Below, piece after piece: positions 9,121 to 18,886 of a DNA stretch of 64,000 bases. The DNA comes from Georgenia_B sunbinii (lineage in GTDB: Bacteria > Actinomycetota > Actinomycetes > Actinomycetales > Actinomycetaceae). Each line of letters begins with the position of its first letter. The first letter of the stretch is position 1. The stretch lies in NCBI RefSeq assembly GCF_036421855.1, contig NZ_JAZGOK010000001.1. One strand, given 5' to 3'. A model generated the notes under the pieces. The model made no database searches. It was not told the DNA's origin and saw nothing but the letters and a program-made list of their open reading frames with translations. A program made the translations under genes and the position numbers.

Positions 9121-9354
9121 GGGGATGTGAGCCTCCAGGACGGATGGGCGTGGGAGAGCGACAAGTACAGCGTCCCAGGATACGCCGCGGGTCGGTGCAA
9201 TGCGTTATCGAGTTGTGACCGTCGCGGGGTGATCGTGCGCGGCTCCTGCACAGACCCGGTCCACGACGGCGGTCGTCATCGTCGACGGTTACGCTGACCC
9301 GGGCACGCCCCGCACGCGGACCACGAGGGCCGTGTCGATCGATGAGGAGGTCAG

Positions 9355-10731
9355 ATGACCGAGGAGCAGTCCGGGTTCCCGATCGTCATGCGCGGGTACG
9401 ACCGCGCCCAGGTGGACCAGCGGCTCTACGCCCTGGAGACGGCGCTCAACGGCGCCCGGGAGCAGGTGGCTGCGCTCGACGCGCGCACGATGCGGATGTC
9501 CGGTGAGCTGTCGCAGGCGCACCGTCAGCTCCGCGAGCACGAGCGCCCCACCTACTCAGGCCTCGGCTCACGGATCGAGCAGCTGTTGCGGTCGGCCGAG
9601 GAGCAGTCGGCAGGCGTCGTGGAACGCGCCAACCAGGAGGCGTCCGACGTCATCGCCACCGCGAGGCAGCAGGCCACCGAGCTCACCGCGCGCGCCGAGC
9701 AAGACGCCGCGCAGCGCACCGCCGCCGCCCGCCGGCAGGCCCAGGAGACCGTCGGTGACGCCGATACGCAGGCCGCCTCGGTGCTCGCCGTCGCCCAGCG
9801 GCGGGCTGAGGAGGTCGTCGCCTCGGCGGAGCGCGAAGCCGCCCGCATCACCGAGACCATCCGCGAGGAGGAGCAGCAGCGCCGGGCCACGCTCGAGCGT
9901 GACCTCGCCCTCGCACGCGCCACCGCGGAACGAGAGCTGGCCGAGCTGCGCACCGGCACCGAGGCGGAGGTCAGCCGGCTGCGCGCCGCGGCCGACGCCC
10001 GTGACGCCGAGGCACGCGCTACGCACGCGCAGGCGCACGCCGACGCCGAGGAGCTGCGTCACCGCACCGAGCTCGAGGCCACCGCGCTGCGCGAGCAGAC
10101 CGAGCGCGACGCGCACGAGGCGCAGGAGGCGGCCCGCGCCGCCACCGCCGCGCTGGCCGAGGAGAGCGAGACCCGCGCCGCGGCGGCCGAGCAGCGGCTG
10201 GCCGAGGCACTGACCCGCACCGAGTCGATCATCGCCGACGCCGACGCCACCGCGCGCGAGCGGCTCGCCGCGGCTCGCAGCCAGGCCGAGCAGATCATCG
10301 GCGACGCACGGGACGAGGCCGGCCACCTCGTGCACGAGAGCAACAGCCGCGCGCTGGCCGAACGGGACGCGCTCGCCGCCGACGTCGCCGAGCTCACCCG
10401 ACAGCGCGAAGACATCTCGGCCTACCTCAGCCAGCTGCGCGGAGTCCTGCACGAGCAGGCCGCTCCCGCGGCCACGGACGACGATGTGGCGCCGGCCGCC
10501 GACCCCGCCCAGGGCGCCGACGAGGTGGGGACCGACGACGTCGCAGCCGAGCCCGACGACGCCGCAGCGGAGCCTGACGACGCCGCAGCCGAGGCTGACG
10601 CCGCCGCAGGCGAGCCCGCGGCCACCGACGAGATCGCTGCGGCCGGCGACGCGACCGAGCTCATCGAGCAGGTGGGTGGCGACACCGCCGTGATGCCCGC
10701 GGTGGTCGACGAGGAGCAGGCCCGGGACTGA
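9355..10731 (+). CDS. DivIVA-domain coiled-coil protein (Scy/FilP-like)
   Basis: 458 aa. Residues 8-30 (FPIVMRGYDRAQVDQRLYAL) resemble the DivIVA membrane-curvature-binding domain. Residues about 30-370 are almost uninterrupted Ala/Glu/Arg/Gln-rich coiled coil, as in actinobacterial polarisome proteins such as Scy and DivIVA/Wag31. The tail (about 375-458) is acidic and Ala-rich with repeated DDAAAEP units. A strong AGGAGG lies 6 nt before the ATG. A role as a scaffold for polar growth or division is inferred. The divergent membrane-protein gene may encode a partner, but only its position suggests this. Confidence 0.8.
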   Translation: MTEEQSGFPIVMRGYDRAQVDQRLYALETALNGAREQVAALDARTMRMSGELSQAHRQLREHERPTYSGLGSRIEQLLRSAEEQSAGVVERANQEASDVIATARQQATELTARAEQDAAQRTAAARRQAQETVGDADTQAASVLAVAQRRAEEVVASAEREAARITETIREEEQQRRATLERDLALARATAERELAELRTGTEAEVSRLRAAADARDAEARATHAQAHADAEELRHRTELEATALREQTERDAHEAQEAARAATAALAEESETRAAAAEQRLAEALTRTESIIADADATARERLAAARSQAEQIIGDARDEAGHLVHESNSRALAERDALAADVAELTRQREDISAYLSQLRGVLHEQAAPAATDDDVAPAADPAQGADEVGTDDVAAEPDDAAAEPDDAAAEADAAAGEPAATDEIAAAGDATELIEQVGGDTAVMPAVVDEEQARD

Positions 10732-10746
10732 CCCGAGCCGGGGCGG

Positions 10747-11235
10747 CTAGCGCACCATCCGCAGGTCCGCGAGCCCGCCCCACCGCTCCTCGACGTGCCG
10801 CGTGCCGTCGAGCCCGAAGCCGTTGCGCCGGTAGAACCGCTCGGCGGACTCGTTGCCCTCGGCCACCCAGAGGTAGGCCGGCGCGTCCCCCAGGGCGCGT
10901 TCCAGCAGCACGCGTCCGAGCCCGCGGCCGTGGCACCGCTGCAGCACGTACAGCACGCTGAGCCGCAGCGGCCGGACGTGGCCGGGCCCCATCGCTTCGG
11001 CGACGGCCACCGCCACGACTCCGCCGGACTCCCGCTCCACCCCGATCCAGGTGCTGCGGCCCTGCGGCTCAGCGAGGTCAGCGGCCCACCGGGCCGGCCC
11101 GGCCGCCGCCATCTCGGCGAGCACCTGCTCGGGCACGAGCCCGGTGTAGGTCTCACGCCAGGCCGCGGCGTGGGTCGCCGCGATCTGGTCGGCGTCGGGT
11201 GGTGCTGCTTCGCGCACGAAGAATGGTCCGGCCAT
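10747..11235 (-). CDS. GNAT family N-acetyltransferase
   Basis: 162 aa, normal length for a single GNAT domain. N-terminal VREAAPPDADQIAATHAAAWRETYTGLVPEQVL is the usual alpha1-alpha2 region; motif A is CHGRGLGRVLLERAL (acetyl-CoA binding, near residues 104-118); motif B is NESAERFYRRNGFGLDG. The ATG at 11235 is chosen because the domain begins there; the frame is open further upstream but that part has no similarity to the fold. Convergent with the DivIVA-like gene (15 nt apart). Substrate unknown. Confidence 0.85.
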   Translation of the reverse strand: MAGPFFVREAAPPDADQIAATHAAAWRETYTGLVPEQVLAEMAAAGPARWAADLAEPQGRSTWIGVERESGGVVAVAVAEAMGPGHVRPLRLSVLYVLQRCHGRGLGRVLLERALGDAPAYLWVAEGNESAERFYRRNGFGLDGTRHVEERWGGLADLRMVR

Positions 11236-11305
11236 GAAGCCGACGGTATGGCAGCACGCCGGCGATCGACAACGCGGTCTCGGCCGGGCGCCGTCGTGAC
11301 GGACA

Positions 11306-11311
11306 TAGGGT
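11306..11311 (+). promoter_or_regulatory. -10 box TAGGGT for a probable leaderless transcript
   Basis: TAGGGT ends 6 nt before the ATG at 11318, so transcription should begin at or next to the start codon. No Shine-Dalgarno sequence is seen. Same arrangement as before argS and purU. Confidence 0.5.
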
Positions 11312-11317
11312 GACACC

Positions 11318-11740
11318 ATGACCAGCGCCGGGTGGGCCGAGCAGCGCCGAGAGGCGGCAGCCGTGCACGCCGAGCGGCTCGCGAGCCGGGAGCAGGCGGT
11401 GAATGACCGCGCCCGGGCACTGCTGGCCGAGTTCGTCGCCGTCGCCCGGGAGCAGCTGCCGGCGCAGCCGCTGCGGGTGCTCGGGTACGGCGGCCGGGGC
11501 AGCGCCCGAAGCAACGTCACCGGCTGGTACCTGCGCGCCGACCGGACCTCCGGCGTCAGCACCAGCGGCGAGTTCTACGTGCTCACCGCGCCGTTGACCC
11601 TGCGGGACCGGCTGGTCGGCGTCGAGCCGGCCCCGTCACCGCCACCGATGGTGCTCGGCGCCGGCGGCAAGGACGGCGAGTCGCTCGACCTTCCCGTCGC
11701 CCTCGAGCGGCTGCTGCCCGGCTGGCGCAGCCGGCGCTGA
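11318..11740 (+). CDS. Small conserved hypothetical protein
   Basis: 140 aa. The first 50 residues are charged and helical (many Ala, Arg, Glu). A predicted beta-rich half follows, with GYGGRGSARSNVTGWYLRADRT and a segment reading GEFYVLTAPLTLRDRLVG. No signal peptide, membrane segment or catalytic motif is visible. Coding is supported by codon use like the neighbours and by a good -10 box directly upstream. Convergent with the alpha/beta hydrolase gene, 7 nt apart. Function unknown. Confidence 0.65.
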   Translation: MTSAGWAEQRREAAAVHAERLASREQAVNDRARALLAEFVAVAREQLPAQPLRVLGYGGRGSARSNVTGWYLRADRTSGVSTSGEFYVLTAPLTLRDRLVGVEPAPSPPPMVLGAGGKDGESLDLPVALERLLPGWRSRR

Positions 11741-11747
11741 TCCGCGG

Positions 11748-12560
11748 CTACGCGACCCGCTCGTAGAACCGGCGCAGCACCTCGGCGACCGCCCCGGGAT
11801 CCTCCATCGCGCTCAGGTGGCCCGCTCGCGGCACGACGGCGAGCTCGCTGCCGCCGCCGAGCGCACGGGCCATCGCCTCCGCGGCGTCCTGCGGGCTCAT
11901 CGCGTCCTCGGCGCCGCGCAGCACGAGCCCGGGGACCGAGAGATCCTCCAACGCGGTCAGTCGCGTCGGCCGCACCGCCATTGCCCGCTGCGCCCAGGCG
12001 ATCGAGGGGCCCGGCGCCTGGGCGAGCAGGTCGCGCAGCCGCTCGACGACGTCGGGCCGCTCGGCACGGGTGGTCTCCCCCAGCACCGTGCCGACCATCC
12101 CCGTCACCGCCGCGCTGCCGCGCTCCTCGGCGTCCTGCGCGACCCGTAGCCGGCCGGCGCGTGCGTCGTCGTCGTCGCCGGTGGCTTTGGTGTCGAGCAG
12201 CGCGATGCCGGCGATCAGCCCGCGGTGGCGCTCGGCGAGCGCGAGCGCGGCGTAGCCGCCCATCGACAGCCCCGCGACGACAGCGCGGCGCACCTCCACC
12301 GCGGCGAGCGACTGCGCGACGGCGTCGGCGAAGGTCTCCAGCGACGGCTCGTCCGGCCGGTCGACCGCCGCAGCGACGTCGCCCGGCAGCGGCGAGTCAC
12401 CGAAGCCGGGGGCGTCGACCGCGATCACCCGGATGTCGCCCGCGAGCTCGGCGAGAACGCCGTCCCACATCCGGGAGTCCAGCGGGAAGCCGTGGAGCAG
12501 CACGAGCGGCAGTCCCGTCCGCGGTCCGTGGTGGTGCAGAGCCAGCGCCGTGGTAGCCAT
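11748..12560 (-). CDS. Alpha/beta hydrolase
   Basis: 270 aa alpha/beta-hydrolase fold. LVLLHGFPLDSRMW gives the oxyanion-hole HG motif (near residues 18-31), the nucleophile elbow is GLSMGG (Ser near residue 97), the acid is probably in VLRGAEDAMSP and the catalytic His is in RAGHLSAMEDP. The length fits small esterases and lactonases such as 3-oxoadipate enol-lactonase, but no beta-ketoadipate genes are nearby, so the substrate is left open. ATG at 12560 chosen because the fold starts there; the frame runs further upstream without similarity. Confidence 0.88.
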   Translation of the reverse strand: MATTALALHHHGPRTGLPLVLLHGFPLDSRMWDGVLAELAGDIRVIAVDAPGFGDSPLPGDVAAAVDRPDEPSLETFADAVAQSLAAVEVRRAVVAGLSMGGYAALALAERHRGLIAGIALLDTKATGDDDDARAGRLRVAQDAEERGSAAVTGMVGTVLGETTRAERPDVVERLRDLLAQAPGPSIAWAQRAMAVRPTRLTALEDLSVPGLVLRGAEDAMSPQDAAEAMARALGGGSELAVVPRAGHLSAMEDPGAVAEVLRRFYERVA

Positions 12561-12610
12561 GCCACGAGGATGGCACGGACCACCGGTCGGGGCAGCAGAG
12601 GCCGGCCGAC

Positions 12611-12901
12611 CTACCGGCGCCCCCAGCATGCGGTGTGCCAGTGGCGCCGCTCCCCCAGCGCCACGTCGGCGCCGAGGATGTGCTCGGTGGGCCACGCGAC
12701 GACGTGGGGCGTCCCTGGCTCGATCAGCTGCTGGCAACCGGGGCAGCGATAGGACTTCTCCGCACCGCGGACCTGTCGCACCATGTAGTCCTCACCGCCC
12801 GGCCCGGGCTGGGTCCGCGGCACTGACTGCAGCCGGCCGAGGTCGAGCGGCACGTGCTCGGAGCCATAGGGCCGCTTCTTCGACCGACGTCCCCCTGCCA
12901 C
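12611..12901 (-). CDS. Small zinc-ribbon-like conserved actinobacterial protein
   Basis: 96 aa. It starts with a short basic segment and then has VRQVRGAEKSYRCPGCQQ, a CxxC followed by PGTPHVVAW and RRHWHTACW, i.e. Cys and His in a spacing that can bind one zinc ion. Proteins of this pattern are widespread in actinobacteria and often carry an unfounded ATP/GTP-binding label; no P-loop is present here. GTG start at 12901, 4 nt after the GH1 gene, so probably co-transcribed with it. Function unknown. Confidence 0.75.
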   Translation of the reverse strand: MAGGRRSKKRPYGSEHVPLDLGRLQSVPRTQPGPGGEDYMVRQVRGAEKSYRCPGCQQLIEPGTPHVVAWPTEHILGADVALGERRHWHTACWGRR

Positions 12902-12905
12902 CAGA

Positions 12906-14366
12906 TCACTCGCCCTCGGTCGGCCCGGTGACCACCGGCAGCGGGGGCAGCGAGGCGGCCTCGATGACGTCGGGCAACCGCCCTGTGCGGATGAGCTCGC
13001 GGTACCAGCGGGCGGAGTCCTTGGGGATCCGGTCGAGGGTCTGCGGGTGGGCGTAGACGATGCCGAACCGCTTCTCGTAGCCGTAGGACCACTCGAAGTT
13101 GTCGATGAGGGACCACGCGAGGTAGCCGCGGACGTCGGCCCCGGCGTCGCGGGCGGCGACCACCGCCTGGACGTGGGAGTGCAAGTAAGCGACACGAGCG
13201 ACATCGTGCACCCGACCGTCGGCAGTGAGGACGTCATCGAAGGCGGCACCGTTCTCGGTGACCATCAGTGGCTGGTCCGGGTAGGCGTTGTCGAGCGCGA
13301 GGAGCAGCTCGGTGAGCGACTCGGGGGCGATGTTCCAGCCCATCGCGGTGTGCGGCGGCGCGAGGGGGAGGAACTCGACATCGGTCGCGCCCACCCACGG
13401 CGAGGCCGCGGAGGCGCCGTGGCCGTCCGCGCGCGGCGCATCCCCGGTCCCCTGGTGGCGCCGCACGAGCTGGGTCGAGTAGTAGTTGACGCCGAGCACG
13501 TCGATCCGCTGACGGGTGATGCCCAGGTCACCGGGGCGCACGAAGGACCAGTCGGTCAGCTGCTCAGTGTCACGCAGCAGCCGGGCGGGGTAGCTGCCGT
13601 CGAGCAGCGGGCCGAGGAAGACGTGGTTGCCGACGGCGTCGATCTGGGCGACGGCGTCCAGGTCCGGGCCGGACCCCGGGTCAGCGGGATGGGTGACATG
13701 GATGTTGAGCGAGACCGACACCGGGGTGCCCTCGCCGAGCACCTCGCGGATCGCCAGCGTGCCGAGCCCGTGGGCCAGGTTGAGGTGGTGCGCGGCAGCC
13801 AGCGCGGTCGCCGGCTCGGTGCGGCCCGGGGCGTGCACGCCCGACGCGTAACCGAGGAAGGCCGCGCACCACGGCTCGTTGAGCGTGGTCCACAGCGCCA
13901 CCCGGTCGCCGAGGGCGCCCGCCATCAGCCGGGCGTACTGCGCGAACGCCTCCGCCGTCGCCCGGTTGCCCCACCCGCCGTCGTCCTCCAGCTCCTGCGG
14001 CAGGTCCCAGTGGTAGAGCGTGACGATGGGTTCGATGCCGGCCTCGCGCAGCGCGTCGAGCAGCGTGACGTAGAACGCGACGCCCTCGGGATTGAGCGGT
14101 CCGCGACCGCCCGGCTGCACCCGCGGCCAGGAGATCGACAGCCGGTAGGCCTGCACGCCGAGGGCGACGAGCAGCGCGACGTCCTCGCGCCAGCGGTGGT
14201 AATGGTCCACGGCGACGTCGCCGGTGTCCCCGCCCTGCACCCGGCCCGGGGTGTGGGAGAAGGTGTCCCAGATCGACGGGCCGCGCCCGCCCTCGGTCGC
14301 GGCGCCCTCGATCTGATAGGCCGCTGTGGCGGTCCCCCAGCGGAACCCCTCGGCGAACGTGCTCAT
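12906..14366 (-). CDS. Beta-glucosidase, glycoside hydrolase family 1
   Basis: 486 aa, full length for GH1. The N-terminal FRWGTATAAYQIEGA is the family entry motif; the acid/base Glu is E164 in TLNEP and the nucleophile is E371 in VTENG. Other GH1 marks are LYHWDLP, NYYST and the aglycone-side DNFEWSYGYEKRFGIV. No signal peptide, so it hydrolyses imported beta-glucosides (or 6-phospho forms) in the cytosol. Its start overlaps the end of nagA by 4 nt (ATGA), suggesting joint use of amino-sugar and beta-linked sugars. Confidence 0.95.
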   Translation of the reverse strand: MSTFAEGFRWGTATAAYQIEGAATEGGRGPSIWDTFSHTPGRVQGGDTGDVAVDHYHRWREDVALLVALGVQAYRLSISWPRVQPGGRGPLNPEGVAFYVTLLDALREAGIEPIVTLYHWDLPQELEDDGGWGNRATAEAFAQYARLMAGALGDRVALWTTLNEPWCAAFLGYASGVHAPGRTEPATALAAAHHLNLAHGLGTLAIREVLGEGTPVSVSLNIHVTHPADPGSGPDLDAVAQIDAVGNHVFLGPLLDGSYPARLLRDTEQLTDWSFVRPGDLGITRQRIDVLGVNYYSTQLVRRHQGTGDAPRADGHGASAASPWVGATDVEFLPLAPPHTAMGWNIAPESLTELLLALDNAYPDQPLMVTENGAAFDDVLTADGRVHDVARVAYLHSHVQAVVAARDAGADVRGYLAWSLIDNFEWSYGYEKRFGIVYAHPQTLDRIPKDSARWYRELIRTGRLPDVIEAASLPPLPVVTGPTEGE

Positions 14367-15577
14367 ACGGTCACTCCCTCTCGGACGATCTCCAACGGCT
14401 GCAGGTCGTGGTCGGTGACGACGACGTCAGCCCGGCGCCCCGCGACCAGCGCGCCGACGCCGTCGTCCCCGAGCACCGTGGCTGGGCCGGTCGCTGCCAT
14501 GTAGACGGCGTCGACGAGACCGATGCCGCCGGCGACGCAGGTCCGGACGACGTCGATGAGGTGGGCGGTACCACCGGCGATCGAGCCGCCCTCGGTGAGC
14601 CGGGCGACGCCGTCGGCGACGGTCACCGCGAGCGAGCCGAGCTGGTACTCGCCGTCGGGCATCCCGGCGGCGGCCATCGCGTCGGTGACGAGGACGACGT
14701 TCTCGCGTCCGACGAGCTCGACGATGCTCCGCACCAGCCCGGTGTCGACGTGGGTGCCGTCGGCGATGAGCTCCAGGGCGAGCCGCCCGTGCCGCGCGGC
14801 GGCCAGCACTTCGGGCACCGGACCGGGGTCACGGTGGTGCATCGGGTTCATCCCGTTGAACAGGTGGGTGACGGTCGCGCGCCGGGAGCGTGCGGCGGGG
14901 TGGGCGGCGAGCATCTCGTCAGCCTCGGTGACCGCCACCCGGGTCTGCTCCGCCGTCGCGACGGTGTGGCCGAAGGAGGGCAGCGCGCCGCCGGCGACCA
15001 GCGCCTGCACGACATCGGCAGCGCCGGGAGCCTCGGGCGCCAGCGTCATAGTGACGCCATGGCCGGCAGCGAGCTGGAGCAGCTCGGCGGTGAGCGACGC
15101 GTCCGGCTGCCGGATCGCGGCCGGGTTCTGCGCGCCGCACCGGTCGGCGGAGATGAACGGCCCCTCGAAGTGGATGCCGGCGATCTCACCGGCGGTCGCC
15201 AGCTCGGCGAGCATCGCGGTGCGCTGCCGCAGCACTTCGGGCTCAGCGGTGACCAGGGAGGCAACGAGCGATGTCGTGCCGTGGCGGAGGTGCTCGAGGA
15301 CGGCGGTCCGTGCCGCGGCGGCATCGGTCGCGTCCGGAAAGCTCACTCCGCCCCCACCGTGGCAGTGGAGGTCCACCAGGCCCGGCAGAAGGTAGCGCTC
15401 GGCAGTGGCGGCAGCTGTAGCGACGGCCTCCCGCCAGCGATCAGGAACGTCGTCCGCCACACCCACCCAAGCGATGCCGCGCCCCTCGATGACAACAGCG
15501 CCGTCAGCGAGGAGCTGATCGGGCGTCACCACGCACCCGCGAAGCACTCGCACGCCTGAAGCCGTCATACCCGCCAT
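14363..15577 (-). CDS. nagA: N-acetylglucosamine-6-phosphate deacetylase
   Basis: 404 aa amidohydrolase-fold enzyme that removes acetate from GlcNAc-6-phosphate. Metal site: LPGLVDLHCHGGGG (near residues 68-81); then GIHFEGPFIS (metal-bridging Glu), SFGHTVA and VTHLFNGMNPMHHRDPG, and the catalytic Asp in LVTDAMAAAGMPDGEY. The ATG at 15577 has only a weak site upstream; the ATG at 15568 is the alternative. First gene of a unit with the GH1 gene and the small zinc-ribbon gene. Its upstream region holds a long nested inverted repeat. No nagB is seen next to it. Confidence 0.95.
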   Translation of the reverse strand: MAGMTASGVRVLRGCVVTPDQLLADGAVVIEGRGIAWVGVADDVPDRWREAVATAAATAERYLLPGLVDLHCHGGGGVSFPDATDAAAARTAVLEHLRHGTTSLVASLVTAEPEVLRQRTAMLAELATAGEIAGIHFEGPFISADRCGAQNPAAIRQPDASLTAELLQLAAGHGVTMTLAPEAPGAADVVQALVAGGALPSFGHTVATAEQTRVAVTEADEMLAAHPAARSRRATVTHLFNGMNPMHHRDPGPVPEVLAAARHGRLALELIADGTHVDTGLVRSIVELVGRENVVLVTDAMAAAGMPDGEYQLGSLAVTVADGVARLTEGGSIAGGTAHLIDVVRTCVAGGIGLVDAVYMAATGPATVLGDDGVGALVAGRRADVVVTDHDLQPLEIVREGVTV

Positions 15578-15605
15578 TGTGCCCCGTCCGCCGAGAGCGG
15601 AGGGC

Positions 15606-15689
15606 GGGGGCGTCGTGCCGGTGTCGTGGCGGGTCTGGCGGGAGCCGCGAGGGACGAGCGGCGGATGGCAGACCCGGCGCGACGCCCCC
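15606..15689 (-). other. Nested inverted repeat in the nagA upstream region
   Basis: Three nested pairs share one centre: GGGGGCGTCG (15606-15615) with CGACGCCCCC (15680-15689), GGGTCTG (15631-15637) with CAGACCC (15669-15675), and GCCGC (15644-15648) with GCGGC (15658-15662). It begins 29 bases upstream of the nagA start. It could be the terminator of the nucS/ATP synthase unit or a structured nagA leader; no T-run is present. With the array below, it fills the 360-base gap between nagA and nucS, where I see no gene. Confidence 0.6.
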
Positions 15690-15723
15690 GTCCGCAGCGA
15701 AGGTGAGCCACGGACCCACCCCG

Positions 15724-15921
15724 CGTGGACAACCCCGCTCTCGGCGACAAGTCGGCTGTCGGCGACAAGTCGGCTGTCGCGGACAAGTCGGCTGTCGGCG
15801 ACAAGTCTGCTGTCGCGGACAAGTCGGCTGTCGCAGACAAGTCTGCTGTCGGCGACAAGTCTGCTGTCGCGGACAAGTCGGCTGTCGGCGACAAGGCAGC
15901 TGTCGCGGACAAGTCGGCTGT
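15724..15921. repeat. Tandem array of 18-bp units, array 1 (11 copies)
   Basis: Ten contiguous units from 15742 to 15921 follow the pattern CG-SS-GACAAGTCKGCTGT with few changes; an eleventh, diverged unit (15724-15741) has ACCCCGCT instead of AGTCGGCT in the middle. Across each unit border runs TGTC-N3-GACA, an 11-bp dyad repeated every 18 bp. There are no spacers, so it is not a CRISPR. It lies between the nucS stop and the nagA leader. Because 18 is a multiple of 3 the array is open in several frames and encodes GDKSAV-type peptides, which I do not regard as a protein. Confidence 0.95.
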
Positions 15922-15937
15922 CGGCGACGGAGGTGGG

Positions 15938-16633
15938 TCAGAAGAGGCGGGAGTCGACGTCGTCGAGGCCGCGCATGGCGTCGTAGTCGAGGACGAGGCA
16001 GCGGATGCCGCGGTCCTGGGCCAGCACCCGCGCCTGCGGCTTGATCTCCTGGGCGGCGAACACGCCCTCGACCGGCGCGAGCAGCGGGTCGCGGTTGAGC
16101 AGCTCGAGGTAACGGGTCAGCTGCTCGACGCCGTCGATGTCGCCGCGTCGCTTGATCTCCACCGCCACCGCGCGCTCCTGCGGGCCGCGGGCGAGGATGT
16201 CGACCGGCCCGATCGCGGTGGGGAACTCGCGCCGGACCAGCCGGTGACCGTCACCGAGCAGGTCGATCTGGGCGGCGAGCAGCTCCTGGAGGTGGGCCTC
16301 CACACCGTCCTTCACCAGGCCCGGGTCAACGCCGAGGTCGTGCTCGATGTCGTGGATCACCTCGTGGAGCCGCACGACGAGCCGGTCGTCGGACTTGGTG
16401 TTCTGCACCGTCCAGACCTCGACGACGCCGGCCGCCACCTCGTCCGCGGACGGCGGGCTGATCGTCAGCCGGCACGGCGGGGTCATCCAGTTGAGCGGCT
16501 TGTAGGACCCGCCGTCGGAATGGACCAGCACCGAGCCGTCGGCCTTGACCATAAGTAACCGGCTGGCCAGCGGCAGGTGGGCGTCGAGCCGGCCGCTGTA
16601 GTCGACCGAGCAGCGGGCGATGACGGTGCGCAC
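15938..16633 (-). CDS. nucS: Mismatch-specific endonuclease NucS/EndoMS
   Basis: 231 aa, full length. The N-terminal DNA-binding half has the family pattern MRTVIARCSVDYSGRL and ADGSVLVHSDGGSYKPLNWM; the C-terminal RecB-like nuclease carries GPVDILARG and AVEIKRRG (the D...E-x-K catalytic core, near residues 138-158). It cuts both strands at mismatches and stands in for MutS/MutL in actinobacteria. GTG start with AAAGAGG 5 nt upstream. It ends the ATP synthase gene unit, a placement common in actinobacteria. Its 3' end is directly followed by the 18-bp array. Confidence 0.95.
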   Translation of the reverse strand: MRTVIARCSVDYSGRLDAHLPLASRLLMVKADGSVLVHSDGGSYKPLNWMTPPCRLTISPPSADEVAAGVVEVWTVQNTKSDDRLVVRLHEVIHDIEHDLGVDPGLVKDGVEAHLQELLAAQIDLLGDGHRLVRREFPTAIGPVDILARGPQERAVAVEIKRRGDIDGVEQLTRYLELLNRDPLLAPVEGVFAAQEIKPQARVLAQDRGIRCLVLDYDAMRGLDDVDSRLF

Positions 16634-16661
16634 GTGAACCTCTTTCTGCAGTACCGGCCGG

Positions 16662-17075
16662 TCAGCGCAGGCCGGGGTCGACCGGGGGGCTGGACTCCAG
16701 CCAGCTCGTCAGGCCGTCGAGCGCCGCGCCGGCCAGCGCGAGGTTGAACTCCTGGTCGCCCGACCGGCAGGAGACCTCGACGACCCCGTGCGGGCCGCCG
16801 GGGAGCGTCCGGCGCTGCGGCTCGACGACGAACGTCAGCCGTGACCACCGGTACCGCGGGCGCAGCGTGAGCGACACCAGCCGGTACCAGTCCAGCCGGC
16901 CCACGCCGTAGACGGCCACGCCGTTGGTCCAGTGCTGTGACTCGGGCTCACGGACGGCACAGGCGAACGACCCGACCAGCCGGTCGAGCGCCCGCACGCG
17001 CAGCAGCACCGCGGCCGCCGCCACTGCGAGCACGGCAAGCAGGACGAGCGACCACCACAGCCATGCCCACCCCAC
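16662..17075 (-). CDS. DUF2550 membrane-anchored protein
   Basis: 137 aa. One N-terminal hydrophobic helix (about residues 3-26) followed by a soluble beta-rich domain with WTNGVAVYGVGRLDWYRLVSL and RYRWSRLTFVV, which matches DUF2550, a family found just after atpC in actinobacteria. GTG start. Lies between atpC and nucS in the same direction (11 nt after atpC). No enzymatic motif; function unknown. Confidence 0.85.
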   Translation of the reverse strand: MGWAWLWWSLVLLAVLAVAAAAVLLRVRALDRLVGSFACAVREPESQHWTNGVAVYGVGRLDWYRLVSLTLRPRYRWSRLTFVVEPQRRTLPGGPHGVVEVSCRSGDQEFNLALAGAALDGLTSWLESSPPVDPGLR

Positions 17076-17086
17076 CCCGCCGTGCC

Positions 17087-17359
17087 CTAGTGCTCGTCGG
17101 CGCGGTGCTCGTCCTGGCTGTCGACGACCACGGTGATGTCGTCGTCGTCGACGGAGACGAACCCACCAAGGATGTCGACCGACTCGCTCGAGCCACCTTC
17201 ACCGATGACGCGCACCGTGCCGGGGCGCAGCACGGCCAGCACCGGCTGGCGCCCCGGACGGATGCCGAGCTCGCCGTCGGCCGCGGGCACGCTCACCGAG
17301 GTCGCCTCGCCCTGCCACAGCGTCGCCTCGGGACCGACGATGTGCACGCTGAGTGTCAC
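17087..17359 (-). CDS. atpC: ATP synthase F1 subunit epsilon
   Basis: 90 aa. It contains only the N-terminal beta-sandwich (LSVHIVGPEATLWQGEATSVSVPAADGELGIRPGRQPVLA) and lacks the C-terminal two-helix inhibitory arm of longer epsilon subunits, as is usual in many actinobacteria. The tail is acidic. GTG start 2 nt after the atpD stop. Part of the central stalk coupling rotor to catalytic head. Confidence 0.93.
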   Translation of the reverse strand: MTLSVHIVGPEATLWQGEATSVSVPAADGELGIRPGRQPVLAVLRPGTVRVIGEGGSSESVDILGGFVSVDDDDITVVVDSQDEHRADEH

Positions 17360-17361
17360 GA

Positions 17362-18840
<1,479 letters not shown>

Positions 18841-18886
18841 GTCAGTCTTCCTTCGCGGCGGGCGGCAGTGGTCTGGGTGGGCACGG

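Noticed and set aside
6134..9130. Plus-strand frame of 998 aa
   Set aside because: Antisense to three real genes; Ser/Arg-rich low complexity, no ribosome site.
12906..15577. Chitin-use island with nagA
   Set aside because: Only nagA and a GH1 enzyme are present; no chitinase, nagB or transporter adjoins them.
15724..15921. CRISPR array
   Set aside because: Units are directly contiguous at 18 bp with no unique spacers, and no cas genes are in the window.
15725..16558. Plus-strand protein of 277 aa starting with GDKSAV repeats
   Set aside because: It runs through the repeat array and then antisense to nucS; the frame is open only because of GC-rich codon bias and the 18-bp period.
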